Origin: JAWKTM01 sp041399085
GTDB taxonomy: Bacteria; Planctomycetota; Planctomycetia; Pirellulales; Pirellulaceae
Length of the DNA stretch: 64,000 nt
Direction: 5' to 3'
NCBI GenBank assembly: GCA_041399085.1
Contig: JAWKTM010000008.1
Location: 124,001 to 188,000, forward strand
The notes beneath the pieces were generated by a model. That model did no database searches. It was not told the DNA's origin and worked only from the letters and a program-made list of their open reading frames with translations. Every line of letters starts with the position of its first letter. The stretch's first letter is position 1. Below are positions 18,557 to 28,209 of this stretch, piece by piece. The position numbers and the translations under genes are program-made.

Positions 18557-19492
18557 ATGCTCCGTATTGCTGCTGTTGTCGCGCTGTTGTTGGCCCTCGC
18601 GCCGTTTGTCCAAGCGGCCGACAAGTTCCAAGTGGAACGCCAAGATGATGGCGTCACCGTGAAGCTCGACGGCAAATTGCTGACTCGCTATCTGATTAAG
18701 TCCGGTCACAAGCCGATCCTCTGGCCGGTGATTGGCCCCAACGGCGAAGAGATGACACGTGCCTATCCTATGCGTGACGCGGGCCCCGACGAGAAATCGG
18801 ATCACATTCACCATCGCTCGTTTTGGTTCACACATGGCAATGTCAATGGCGTCGACTTTTGGGCCGAGACGGCGGACGCTGGCGACATCATTCATCGTGA
18901 ATTTGTGAAGGTCGAAGGCGGCGACACGGCTACCATCGTTACGAAGAATGATTGGATCGACCGCGAAGGCAAAAAGCACTGTGAGGACGAACGAACCTTT
19001 GTCTTCCACAGTGATGGCAAGCGATGGTGGGTCGACTGTGATATCACCGTCTTCGCGCCGAAGGATCGAGAGTGTGTGTTTGGAGATACCAAGGAAGGCA
19101 GCTTCGGCGTCCGCGTGGCCGGTTCGATGAAAGTGACGGCCGACAAAGGGGGCGAAATCGTCAACAGCAATGGCGAGAAGAACGCCGAAGCCTGGGGCAA
19201 GCCGGCTGCGTGGGTCGACTATCATGGTCCAGTCAATGGCAAGACTGTGGGCGTCGCGATCCTGAACCACCCGTCCAGCTTCCGTCACCCCACGCACTGG
19301 CACGTGCGGACTTATGGTCTATTCACAGCCAATCCGTTTGGCTTGCACGATTTTCCGGGCGGCAAGGAAAAGAATGGTTCGCACACGCTGCAACCGGGCG
19401 AGTCCTTCACGCTAAGGCATCGCGTGTTGTTCCACGACGGGGACGAAAAACAAGCCAACATCGCGGCGGCTTATGCTGAGTACGCCAAGTAA
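18557..19492 (+). CDS. Secreted PmoA family protein (DUF6807)
   Basis: The 311-residue protein starts at ATG 18557 with a signal peptide (MLRIAAVVALLLALAPFVQAA). Family-typical segments are GHKPILWPVIGPNGEEMTRAYPM, DHIHHRSFWFTHGNVNGVDFW, WVDYHGPVNGKTVGVAILNHPSSFRHPTHWHVRTYGLFTANPFG and the C-terminal LRHRVLFHDGD. Planctomycete genomes often carry this DUF6807/PmoA-like protein in carbohydrate-degradation contexts. Despite the name it is not the methane monooxygenase subunit, and no enzymatic activity is established that I know of. The conserved His cluster suggests a metal or sugar site. A strong terminator follows about 60 bp after the stop. Confidence 0.88.
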   Translation: MLRIAAVVALLLALAPFVQAADKFQVERQDDGVTVKLDGKLLTRYLIKSGHKPILWPVIGPNGEEMTRAYPMRDAGPDEKSDHIHHRSFWFTHGNVNGVDFWAETADAGDIIHREFVKVEGGDTATIVTKNDWIDREGKKHCEDERTFVFHSDGKRWWVDCDITVFAPKDRECVFGDTKEGSFGVRVAGSMKVTADKGGEIVNSNGEKNAEAWGKPAAWVDYHGPVNGKTVGVAILNHPSSFRHPTHWHVRTYGLFTANPFGLHDFPGGKEKNGSHTLQPGESFTLRHRVLFHDGDEKQANIAAAYAEYAK

Positions 19493-19550
19493 TTAGGTTT
19501 CCGCGAGGCGACGATTCGCGCCGCGCGGCCACACTCTTTCCACCAAATCA

Positions 19551-19587
19551 ACGGAGTTCAGCCCCGCGCTGAGCTCCGTCTTTTTTT
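19551..19587 (+). terminator. Rho-independent terminator after the PmoA-like gene
   Basis: A 12-bp stem (ACGGAGTTCAGC with GCTGAGCTCCGT, one G-T pair) and a 5-nt loop are followed by C and seven T residues. It sits 58 bp after the stop of the PmoA-like gene. The remaining sequence up to 20024 shows no gene. Confidence 0.9.
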
Positions 19588-20024
19588 GGTTTTCGCCGCG
19601 CTTACTTCGGCTGCGGCAATTCCATCGCAACTAGCCCTTCCGCCCAGTCGATTCCCGCACAATCGGATTAACCGGTGGAAAGCTCTGGGGCGGGGCGAAT
19701 TCGCGAATCATTATCGGCGGTTGCCGATGAAAAGTCGCGACGAATTGGCGCATCTTTCCCTGTCGTCACTAGTCTCCCTTCCTACAAACCGACCCTATCT
19801 CTTGCAGTTCAAGCAGCCAGCCTAGTTTGACGATGAAAAACGACAATCGGGCCTCTGCTGCGCCGGATGGAGAAACTGGCTAAAGCACGACGGTAGGGAC
19901 GTTCGGTGTCGTCCAACCGCGACTTTATCGAGCAGATGGATCGGGTGGCCGACGAGTTGGCGGCGAAACGGGTTCGCCGGACCAGACCGACTGCACCAAG
20001 TTGTGTTCGAAGGAGATTTGGAAG

Positions 20025-21592
20025 ATGAGAAAGCTAGTGGCTATGCCGATCCTGGCGGTGGTTTTCGCCGTCATGATGGCGAACACGTCCTGGGCCGCTT
20101 TCTGCGGCGCGACGTGTTATCGAAACTGCGGCGCTTGCGCGCCGGCAAACTATTGTTGCGCCAAGCAGCAATGCCATACGGTCATGAAGACTTGCCGCGA
20201 AGTCGTGTACGAACAACAACAGTACACGTGCTATCGCACGGTCTATGACACCGTGTGCGAGGACAAAACGATCAATTGCGTCAAGTACGTTCCGGAGACT
20301 TGCTACCGTGAGTGCCAATACACGGTTTGCAAGCCGGTGTACGAGACCAAGACGCGCACCTGCAACTACACCGTGTGCAAGCCAGTCTGGGAAACCAAGA
20401 CTCGCGACATCTGCTACACGGTTATGAAGCCGGTGTACGAGACCAAGACGCGCACCATCAACTACACGGTTTGCAAGCCGGTTTGGGAAACCAAGACCCG
20501 CGACATTTGCTATACCGTGTGCAAGCCGGTGTATGAGACCAAGACGCGCACGATCAACTACACGGTCTGCAAGCCGGTCTGGGAAACCAAGACCCGCGAC
20601 ATCTGCTACACGGTGTGCAAGCCAGTGTGGGAGACCAAGACCAAGACGATCTGCTACAACGTCTGCAAGCCAGTGTATGAGACGAAGTATCGCACCGTGT
20701 GCTACACGGTTTGCAAGCCGGTCCACTACACCAAGACGATTGACGTTTGCTGCGGCCGTTGGGAAACGCAAGTCACCGAGTGCCCCGGTCCGATTGTTCG
20801 CAAATGCGTCCAAGAGCCGGGTTGCTGGAAGTGGGATCCTTGCTGCTGCCGTTGCGTGTACTGCCCCGGCAAGTGCCACGTGGAATGCGTGCAATGCCCG
20901 CCCCGCAAGATCTGCAAGAAGGTCTGGGTGCCGGAAACCAAGCAGCACGACTCAATCGCGTCCGTTACGAAGGCGAAGTATGTGAGAAGCAAGTGCCCTC
21001 TACACCTGCTGCCACTATGTCATCGAGCAGAAGCAACGCACCTATACCATCGCTGGCCACATGGTGCCGGAGCAATGCCACAAGACGCTGACCTACAAGG
21101 TCTGCCACATGGTGCCCGAGTGCCGTACGAAGACCTGCAACTATACGGTCTGCCGCATGGTTCCCGAGCAATGCCACAAGACGCTGACCTACAAGGTCTG
21201 CCACATGGTGCCCGAGTGCCGTACGAAGACTTGCAACTACATTGGTCTGCCGCATGGTGCCCGAGCAACGCGAAGACTTGTGAATCTGGCGGTGTGCCAC
21301 ATGGTGAAGGGAATGCAAGACTCGCGAGATTCCTTACACGGTCTGCCACATGGTGCCGGAAACATGCGTGAAGCGAATTCCGTACACGGTCTGCAAGCCG
21401 GTTCACTACACCAAGACGATTCAAGTCAAGAAGTGTGTGCCGCGCAAAGAGGCTTATACGGTAACTCGCTGCGTGCCGCGCGTGGTTTGCAAGCAAGTGC
21501 CCGTCAAGGTATGCTGCCCGGCTCCTTGCTGCTGTGATCCCTGTGCGGGCGGTTGCACCTCGTGTGCTCCGTCTTGTGGATGCGACGGCTAA
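20025..21592 (+). pseudogene. YTV-repeat cysteine-rich secreted protein (several frameshifts)
   Basis: Read from ATG 20025 behind an AGGAG at 9-bp spacing, the protein has a signal peptide (MRKLVAMPILAVVFAVMMA), then a Cys-rich head. About ten repeats follow of the type YTVCKPVYETKTR or YTVCKPVWETKTRDIC (20320-20745), a cysteine cluster (WKWDPCCCRCVYCPGKCHVEC), a second set of repeats (MVPECRTKTCNYTVCR and MVPEQCHKTLTYKVCH, 21060-21245) and a Cys-rich end (CCPAPCCCDPCAGGCTSC). The frame changes near 20950, 21000, 21265 and 21315; in the last case GG reads as GGG. The YTV motif family was first noted in Rhodopirellula baltica and is planctomycete-typical. Dense Cys suggests a disulfide-crosslinked wall or fibre component; that role is inferred. 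Confidence 0.85.
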
Positions 21593-21649
21593 GACCTTGT
21601 CGGCCAATCTTCCACTCCCCGGAAGAGATTAGGGGTCTGGTTAATGGCG

Positions 21650-21679
21650 AGCGGCTCGATCATCGAGCCGCTTTTTTTA
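21650..21679 (+). terminator. Rho-independent terminator after the YTV gene
   Basis: A perfect 10-bp stem (AGCGGCTCGA with TCGAGCCGCT) with a 3-nt loop is followed by an uninterrupted T-run. It lies about 60 bp after the end of the YTV gene, and just inside the 3' end of the convergent minus-strand gene it is separated by only a few bases. Confidence 0.9.
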
Positions 21680-21688
21680 TATTTGCAG

Positions 21689-22672
21689 TCAGCGTTCGAG
21701 ACGCCCGCAAGGTTCCGCGACTTGCCATCGGTCGAACAATATTGTCCGTAGGTATGCTCGCCCAGGCGTGAGTCCACCGTCTGGCACGGCAGCTACATCA
21801 AGTCGGATAGTGATTGTCTGAACGATGCTTAGCTGCCGTAACGCCGTGTTAGATTGGCGGAATCCTGGCTTCGGCGTAGCGCGTCGTGGCTCGGAGATCT
21901 TCTCCAGCAATCTTTGTCGCTGTTCGCCTGACGCTCGCCGGGCAGCTTGCTCCAAATGGATTCTCGCCACGGCTCGTTTTCCTTCTGCTTCGGCCAACTT
22001 GGCTCGCGCCACAAGCCGATCAATCTCGGCGGACATCGCAGTCTCCGCCGCTTGCTGCTGACGCCGAATCTCCGCCACACTTAAATCCGACTGCTCGGCG
22101 GAACTGGGCGTTTGGGGGCCGAGTGACAACGGGGCGTCGTCGCCCGCCGCCGCTTCGACTGGCAATGATTCGCTGCGATAGTCACGCGAGTCCTGAGAAC
22201 CCTCTTCGGCCAGCCGCCGCAGCCGCTCGTCCAACATGGTCCGCGAACCATCGCCGACCACTGGAACCACGCCCGTGACGAACGGCCGCAAGGATTGATT
22301 CCCGACGTAGCCGAAACCACCGTTGGGAACGGTAACGTAGGGCGTCTCGCTGATAATGCTGCGGCTGCTTCCGGCTCCGCCCGAAAAGCCGAAATGCCAA
22401 CCGTTTCCGCCGAACCCGAAGCCAGCTTGTGAATTCGGATTGAAATTTCCAAATGGCGGCACGGCCTGGCCGGCGCCTCCGTTGTGAAAGAACAGACCGC
22501 CTGGCCGATTCGAGCGGAATCCCCAATTGAAGCCGAAGCTTTCGTAAAAGCTGTCGTTCAGCCGTTGCATCGGCGTGCCCAATGTCACTTGTTGTCCCAG
22601 CGCAATGTCGGTGCGTCCGGTCGCAACCGCCAACACGATCCAACTCGCCAACAACCATCGTTTGCAGACCAT
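21689..22672 (-). CDS. Secreted hypothetical protein, Gly/Asn-rich with C-terminal charged helix
   Basis: The 327-residue protein has a signal peptide (KRWLLASWIVLAVATGRTDIALGQ). A glycine, phenylalanine and asparagine-rich region follows (FGFNWGFRSNRPGGLFFHNGG, GFGFGGNGWHFGFSGGAG, residues about 35-125). The second half is a long Ala/Glu/Arg helix (AEIRRQQQAAETAMSAEIDRLVARAKLAEAEGKR) that looks like a coiled coil. Gly-Phe-rich segments like this occur in planctomycete proteins of unknown role next to a peptide YVTVPNGGFGYV; I do not recognise a named family. It is divergent from the hybrid sensor gene across 316 bp. Confidence 0.65.
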   Translation of the reverse strand: MVCKRWLLASWIVLAVATGRTDIALGQQVTLGTPMQRLNDSFYESFGFNWGFRSNRPGGLFFHNGGAGQAVPPFGNFNPNSQAGFGFGGNGWHFGFSGGAGSSRSIISETPYVTVPNGGFGYVGNQSLRPFVTGVVPVVGDGSRTMLDERLRRLAEEGSQDSRDYRSESLPVEAAAGDDAPLSLGPQTPSSAEQSDLSVAEIRRQQQAAETAMSAEIDRLVARAKLAEAEGKRAVARIHLEQAARRASGEQRQRLLEKISEPRRATPKPGFRQSNTALRQLSIVQTITIRLDVAAVPDGGLTPGRAYLRTILFDRWQVAEPCGRLER

Positions 22673-22988
22673 TCGCGACTCCTTGAGGTACGCGTCGTCG
22701 AGGTTCCTTCAACACGTTTGTTGTAAGGCATGTCCCCGAAAATTTCCAGCGAAACGCGCATTGCGACATGCTGGCTACGGTAAGTCGACATTTTCCAAGC
22801 CCACGTCTATCGTTGTCACGATGGCGTCGCGTTACCCGCAACGGACGCGTTGGTTCGCTCGATCTCATTCGCCCCCGGCCGCATCCCTTGGAGCCAGTAG
22901 GAATGCCGTTCAACGTTGCCTGGTCTCTCGGGCCGCGTGGTGGTTTCCGGATAGGCTCCTAGCATGCAATGGCGAGGACTCCCCAAAC
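22673..22988. other. Intergenic region before the hybrid sensor
   Basis: This 316-bp divergent spacer should contain both promoters. The hybrid kinase frame is open back to 22575, but residues encoded here are arginine/proline-rich and have no family match, so I do not count them as coding. No clear hairpin or repeat is visible. Confidence 0.4.
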
Positions 22989-25900
22989 ATGAATGCAAAG
23001 CAGGAAACGTCTCGCGCCGCCGCGACCCGCACGCCTCTGATCGTGGGTGTCGGAGCATCGGCTGGTGGTCTGGAAGCTTGCGCCGACTTGCTGGAACGAT
23101 TGGGGAACGTCGAGGGGTTAGCGATCGTTTTCGTGCAACATCTGGAACCGACGGGAAATTCGCTGTTGGTCGAGCTGTTGTCGCGGCACACACCGATGAA
23201 AGTCAGCGAGCTTTCGGGCCGCACGAAAATCAAGGCCGGGCATCTTTACGTCGCGCCCCCGCATTCGCTGTTGCGGCTGAAGAACGGTTTCGTGTCGGTC
23301 GAAACCCAAACCGAACCGCCGCATCGAGCGAATTCGATCGACCATTTTTTTCACGCCTTGGCCGGCGATCAAGGAGAACTGTCGGTCGGAGTAATCTTGT
23401 CCGGTTCGGGCAGCGATGGCACGCTGGGCTTGAAAGCCATCTCCGACTCGGGCGGACTCACGTTCGCTCAAGATCCAGCCACCGCTAAGTTCGATTCGAT
23501 GCCGCGAAGCGCTGCCACGACGGGAGTGGCGGATCATGTGATGTCGCCGGCGCAAATCGCGGCGGAAATCGTCGCCTACCGGCAACACCTCGGCGAATTG
23601 AATTCGCCACCGTCGCATGGCTGGCGAGAGGATATCGGCGATACGATCCCGCTGATTGCCGAGGTGCTCCTCAAAACGACGAACCACAATTTCCAACACT
23701 ATAAGTCCAGCACTTTATCCCGACGAATTCAGCGCCGCATGCAACTGCTGCGACTATCCCGCGCCGACGACTACGTGGCGCGGATTCGCGAGGATGCCGA
23801 CGAAGCCCGAGCCTTGTTTCGCGAGTTGTTAATCGGCGTTACCGCCTTCTTCCGCGACCCCGAGGCATTCCAATCGCTGGCCCGAATCGTCCTGCCCAAA
23901 CTCTTTGAAAACCGCACGCCCGGCGACTGTGTGCGCATGTGGGTCGCTGGTTGCGCCACCGGCGAAGAAGCCTACAGTTTGGCGATTCTATGTCGCGAGT
24001 ATCTTGACCATCTTCCATCGCGCCCGGAAGTACAAATTTTCGCCACGGATATCGACGAGCGAGCGCTCCAAATCGCTCGGAACGGTTCGTACCCTTCCGG
24101 CATTGAAGAACAAGTATCCAACGATCGACTCAAACGATTCTTCGTCAAGCGAGGAAAGCGATATACGATTGTTAAGGAAATCCGGGACATGGTGCTGTTC
24201 TCGGCCCATAATCTCATCAGCGATCCTCCATTCTCCCGCCAAGATCTAATCTGTTGTCGCAATCTTTTGATTTATTTGGGTCCGCATTTGCAGAAGAAAC
24301 TGATTCCGCTATTTCACTATGCCTTGCGACCAGGCGGTTTCTTATTTCTGGGGCCCAGTGAAAGCATCACCTCGCATACCGAACTGTTTCGGCCTTGTGA
24401 CGCCCGGTTCCGAATCTCGCAGCGCAAGGGGACAGCCATCGGCTCGACGAGACCACTGCCATTGATTCCAAGTAATACATCCGGGCCGATCGGCGACCCG
24501 AATGCTCCAGTTCCCACGGTTGAGCTGAGCGAAATTCGCCAGCGCATCATCCTGGACGAATTTGCCCCCAAAGCCGTCATCATTGACGAGACGGGGCAAG
24601 TCCTCAACGCCTCCGATAATCTTCAGAAGTATTTGCGGCTCGGCGAGGGCGACTTCCAGAACAACATTCTGAAGATGGCCGACCGTGGACTGCGGATGGG
24701 ATTGCGAGCGGCAATTTCCGAAGCGATAAAAACTCGCCGACGCGTGCAACACGAAGATCTATCAATTCACGACGGGGAATTTGTTCAGCGAGTTATGTTG
24801 ACGGTCCAGCCCATGCCGAGGTTGGGAGAGGACGAAGGGCTATTCATTGTCGTCTTTCACGACGTCGGCTTGCCCTTTCATCGCGGCGCCGATCTCGTGG
24901 CCGAGCCGGGCAATTCGCATCGCGATGCGGATAGCATCATTGCCCAGATGGAGCGAGAACTCGAATCGACTCGCGAGGATCTCGATCGCACGATGCAGGA
25001 AATGGAGGCCGCCAACGAGGAACTCAAGTCGTCGAACGAGGAACTCCTCTCGATGAACGAGGAGCTTCAGTCGGCTAATGAAGAGTTGGAAACTAGTAAG
25101 GAAGAAATCCGAGAGAACAGCGATGCGATGGCTCGCATCAACAATGACCTTGAAAATCTGCTTCGCAGCACTCAGATCGCCACTATCTTCTTGGACCAAG
25201 AATATCTCATACGTGGGTTTACCCCCGCGGTCACCGTGATCTACGACCTAATCGCGACGGATATCGGTCGGCCACTATCTTTGTTTGTGCCCCATGTAGA
25301 AAACATGCCGCCGTTGCCCGATCAAGAGACGCTGTACGAGCGGGGCGTCATGGAAGACACGATTCTGGCCGAAAACGGCCGTTCGTATATTCGGCGAGTG
25401 CTTCCCTATCGCACGCACGTGGGCGATGCCGAGGGAATCGTGGTAACATTTACCGATGTGACCGAGTTGCGTGAGAGCGAACAACGTCTCTCCCTCGCGC
25501 TCGATGCCACCAGCGACGGCGCTTGGGATTGGAACATTTCCACGGGCGAATTGGTTTTTTCGGATCGGTGGTTGGCCTCGTTGGGATATGCCAGCGACGA
25601 AGTCGCAGCGCATGTGGAATTCCGCGACAGCATTGTCCATCCGGATGATCGGCCACGTAAACAGGAGTTGCTAGAGCGTCACTTCCGCGGAGACACGGAG
25701 ACTTACTACTGTGAGAAACGTCTGCGGATGAAGTCGGGGCACTATCGTTGGACTCTGGCTCGTGGACGTGTCGTTCAGTTCGACGACGCCGGTCAGCCGC
25801 TGCGCATGGTTGGCACCGACACCGACATTAGCGAGCGAATGCACGCCCAGTTGGAGCTCGAAGCGCGCGAGCGACAACTGAAAACCATCACGGACGCCAT

Positions 25901-28163
25901 TCCACCGTTAATCGCTTTCGTCGACCGCGAGCAAAGGTATCAATTTGTCAACGCGGCCTACGCCCGCGACTGGAAATGTGATATCGCTGATCTCATCGGA
26001 CGTAAAGTCCAAGATGTGTTGGGTCCCCAAAACTTCGAGGAGGTGCGCCCACACCTAGAGGCGGCGCTGCAAGGGCAACGCGTGACTTTCGAATTCACTT
26101 TTCGCGTTCCGAATTCAGGCGAACTGCTCTACAAAGAAGTGACCTATGTTCCTCAGCCAAACGCGGACGGTTCGATCGACGGCTGCCACGTCGTGGTGAT
26201 GGATATTACGGAGCGCCGCCGCTGGGCTCAAGAGTTGGCGGACCGCGAAGCCCATCTGCGTCGCGTGATCGACAATATGTTGGGATTTGTGGGGGTGCTC
26301 GCAAACGATGGCACGTTGCTCGAAGCCAATGCGGCGGCCACCAACGCCGCGGGAATCCAACGCGACGATGTTATTGGAAAGAAATTCTGGGATTGCTATT
26401 GGTGGAATTACGATCCCGCGATTGCCTCTCGACTTCGCGAGTCGATCAGCCGCGCGGCCGCTGGCGAAGTTGTCCGCTACGACGTGCCGGTCCGAATGAT
26501 GGCCGATCGGATCATGACCATCGACTTCATGCTCGTGCCGGTAATTGGCCAAGATGGGACCGTCGAATTCATCGTCCCCTCGGGAATCGACATTAGTGAC
26601 CGGAAAGCGTCGGCTGACATCTTGCGCCGCACCCTCGATGGCTTGCTTGCCTTCGTCGCCACATGCAATCTGGAGGGCCACATCTTGGCTTGCAACACGG
26701 CCGCTCTGGAATGGGGCGGACTGCAAGTCGCGGATGTGCTTGGGAAAGTTATCTGGCAATGCGATTGGTGGCAGCACGACGAAAACGTGCGAGGCGAAAT
26801 CCAAAGGGCTGTCGAGCGGGCCGCGATGGGGGAAGTCGTGCGATTGACCACCACGTATCGCGACGCCACCCGCGAGCTTCGTTATATGGATTTTCAGATT
26901 GCCCCCATGTCCGATCAGCAGGGACGGATCGCTCACTTAGTGTTGTCGGGCGTCGATGTAACCACGCAGCGAGAAACCGAGGAGTCGTTGCGGAAAGCTC
27001 GGGAACTTGCCGAAGCGGCGAATGACTCCAAGAGTGCCTTCCTAGCCAACATGAGTCACGAAATCCGCACCCCAATGACGGCGATTCTCGGCTATGCGGA
27101 TCTCGTGTCGGAGTGTGTGCAAGAGGCCGAGCCTCGTGAGTATCTCACGATCATTAAACGCAACGGCGATTTCCTGCTGGACATCATCAATGACGTGTTG
27201 GACTTGTCGAAAATCGAAGCCAACAAGTTTGAGATCGCTCGGCAACGTTTCGCGCCGCATCGTCTGGTGGAAGACGTGCGCTCGATTATGGAAATCCGCG
27301 CCGACGAAAATCACGTCCGTCTCTCGGTCATCTATGAAAACGCCATTCCCGACGAAATCGAAAGCGACCCGAAACGGCTCAAGCAAATCCTCGTGAACCT
27401 GGTCGGCAACGCCGTGAAGTTCACCCCGAACGGGTCCGTGCGGATTTTGGTCAAATATGTGGGAGGCGATCCACCGAAGCTGCAATTCAGCGTCGTGGAC
27501 TCGGGAATCGGGATCAGCCGCGAGCAACAAGACCGTCTGTTCCAACCATTTCAACAAGGCGACAGCAATGTCAATCGCGAATTCGGCGGTACCGGCCTAG
27601 GTTTGACGATCAGCAAACGCTTGGTCGAGATGTTGGGTGGCGAAATCTCGGTCCAAAGCGAAGTGGGAAAGGGCAGCACGTTTACCGCCACGATCGTGGC
27701 TCGCCAAGTTCCCGGCGCTGGGAGCATTCAACCGGGAACGGAGTTTTCTGACGCGGAGCCGATTAAGGTGATCTCGGAGATTAGCCTGACGTGCCATGTT
27801 CTGGTCGTCGATGATCGCCGCGAGATTCGGTTTCTGACTAGAAAGCTGCTGAACAAAGCTGGCGCGACGGTCAGCGAAGCCGAGGACGGTTCGGCCGCGG
27901 TGGCTCTCGTCCAGTCGGCAATGTCTAATGGATCGCCGCCGGACCTTATCTTGCTCGACATGCAAATGCCGAGAATGGACGGCTATGAAACCGCCATTCA
28001 ATTGCGAAAACTGGGGTTCACTAGCCCCATCGTCGCTTTGACGGCGGATGCCATGCAAGGAGATATGGCCCGCTGCATCGAAAGTGGCTGCAATGCCTAT
28101 GTTAGTAAGCCCATTGATCGTGACACGCTAATCGGCGCCGTCCACCGATTCACTACGCAATAG
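22989..28163 (+). CDS. CheB-CheR-PAS hybrid histidine kinase with receiver domain
   Basis: The 1724-residue cytosolic protein contains, in order: a CheB methylesterase domain with catalytic Ser24 (VGASAGG), His51 (FVQHLEP) and Asp143 (SGSGSDG); CheR methyltransferase (about 210-480: VWVAGCATGEEAYSLA, FATDIDERAL); and a linker PAS. Next are a long EEL-type coiled coil (about 650-728), several PAS/PAC modules (about 735-1340), and HisKA with His1357 (FLANMSHEIRTPM). HATPase_c (GNAVKFTPNG, DSGIGIS, GGTGLGLTISKRLVE) and a receiver with Asp1657 (ILLDMQMPRMDG) complete it. All catalytic residues seen are present. No transmembrane helix or chemoreceptor gene accompanies it. ATG 22989 starts just ahead of CheB. 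A secreted oxidoreductase gene follows 46 bp downstream. Confidence 0.95.
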   Translation: MNAKQETSRAAATRTPLIVGVGASAGGLEACADLLERLGNVEGLAIVFVQHLEPTGNSLLVELLSRHTPMKVSELSGRTKIKAGHLYVAPPHSLLRLKNGFVSVETQTEPPHRANSIDHFFHALAGDQGELSVGVILSGSGSDGTLGLKAISDSGGLTFAQDPATAKFDSMPRSAATTGVADHVMSPAQIAAEIVAYRQHLGELNSPPSHGWREDIGDTIPLIAEVLLKTTNHNFQHYKSSTLSRRIQRRMQLLRLSRADDYVARIREDADEARALFRELLIGVTAFFRDPEAFQSLARIVLPKLFENRTPGDCVRMWVAGCATGEEAYSLAILCREYLDHLPSRPEVQIFATDIDERALQIARNGSYPSGIEEQVSNDRLKRFFVKRGKRYTIVKEIRDMVLFSAHNLISDPPFSRQDLICCRNLLIYLGPHLQKKLIPLFHYALRPGGFLFLGPSESITSHTELFRPCDARFRISQRKGTAIGSTRPLPLIPSNTSGPIGDPNAPVPTVELSEIRQRIILDEFAPKAVIIDETGQVLNASDNLQKYLRLGEGDFQNNILKMADRGLRMGLRAAISEAIKTRRRVQHEDLSIHDGEFVQRVMLTVQPMPRLGEDEGLFIVVFHDVGLPFHRGADLVAEPGNSHRDADSIIAQMERELESTREDLDRTMQEMEAANEELKSSNEELLSMNEELQSANEELETSKEEIRENSDAMARINNDLENLLRSTQIATIFLDQEYLIRGFTPAVTVIYDLIATDIGRPLSLFVPHVENMPPLPDQETLYERGVMEDTILAENGRSYIRRVLPYRTHVGDAEGIVVTFTDVTELRESEQRLSLALDATSDGAWDWNISTGELVFSDRWLASLGYASDEVAAHVEFRDSIVHPDDRPRKQELLERHFRGDTETYYCEKRLRMKSGHYRWTLARGRVVQFDDAGQPLRMVGTDTDISERMHAQLELEARERQLKTITDAIPPLIAFVDREQRYQFVNAAYARDWKCDIADLIGRKVQDVLGPQNFEEVRPHLEAALQGQRVTFEFTFRVPNSGELLYKEVTYVPQPNADGSIDGCHVVVMDITERRRWAQELADREAHLRRVIDNMLGFVGVLANDGTLLEANAAATNAAGIQRDDVIGKKFWDCYWWNYDPAIASRLRESISRAAAGEVVRYDVPVRMMADRIMTIDFMLVPVIGQDGTVEFIVPSGIDISDRKASADILRRTLDGLLAFVATCNLEGHILACNTAALEWGGLQVADVLGKVIWQCDWWQHDENVRGEIQRAVERAAMGEVVRLTTTYRDATRELRYMDFQIAPMSDQQGRIAHLVLSGVDVTTQRETEESLRKARELAEAANDSKSAFLANMSHEIRTPMTAILGYADLVSECVQEAEPREYLTIIKRNGDFLLDIINDVLDLSKIEANKFEIARQRFAPHRLVEDVRSIMEIRADENHVRLSVIYENAIPDEIESDPKRLKQILVNLVGNAVKFTPNGSVRILVKYVGGDPPKLQFSVVDSGIGISREQQDRLFQPFQQGDSNVNREFGGTGLGLTISKRLVEMLGGEISVQSEVGKGSTFTATIVARQVPGAGSIQPGTEFSDAEPIKVISEISLTCHVLVVDDRREIRFLTRKLLNKAGATVSEAEDGSAAVALVQSAMSNGSPPDLILLDMQMPRMDGYETAIQLRKLGFTSPIVALTADAMQGDMARCIESGCNAYVSKPIDRDTLIGAVHRFTTQ

Positions 28164-28209
28164 ATTTCTCATCGCGCAATCACGTTATATTTAGAAACGG
28201 ACATTCACC

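Noticed and set aside
20034..20948. 304-codon minus-strand open frame
   Set aside because: It is antisense to the YTV repeat region; its own repeats simply reflect the plus-strand repeats.
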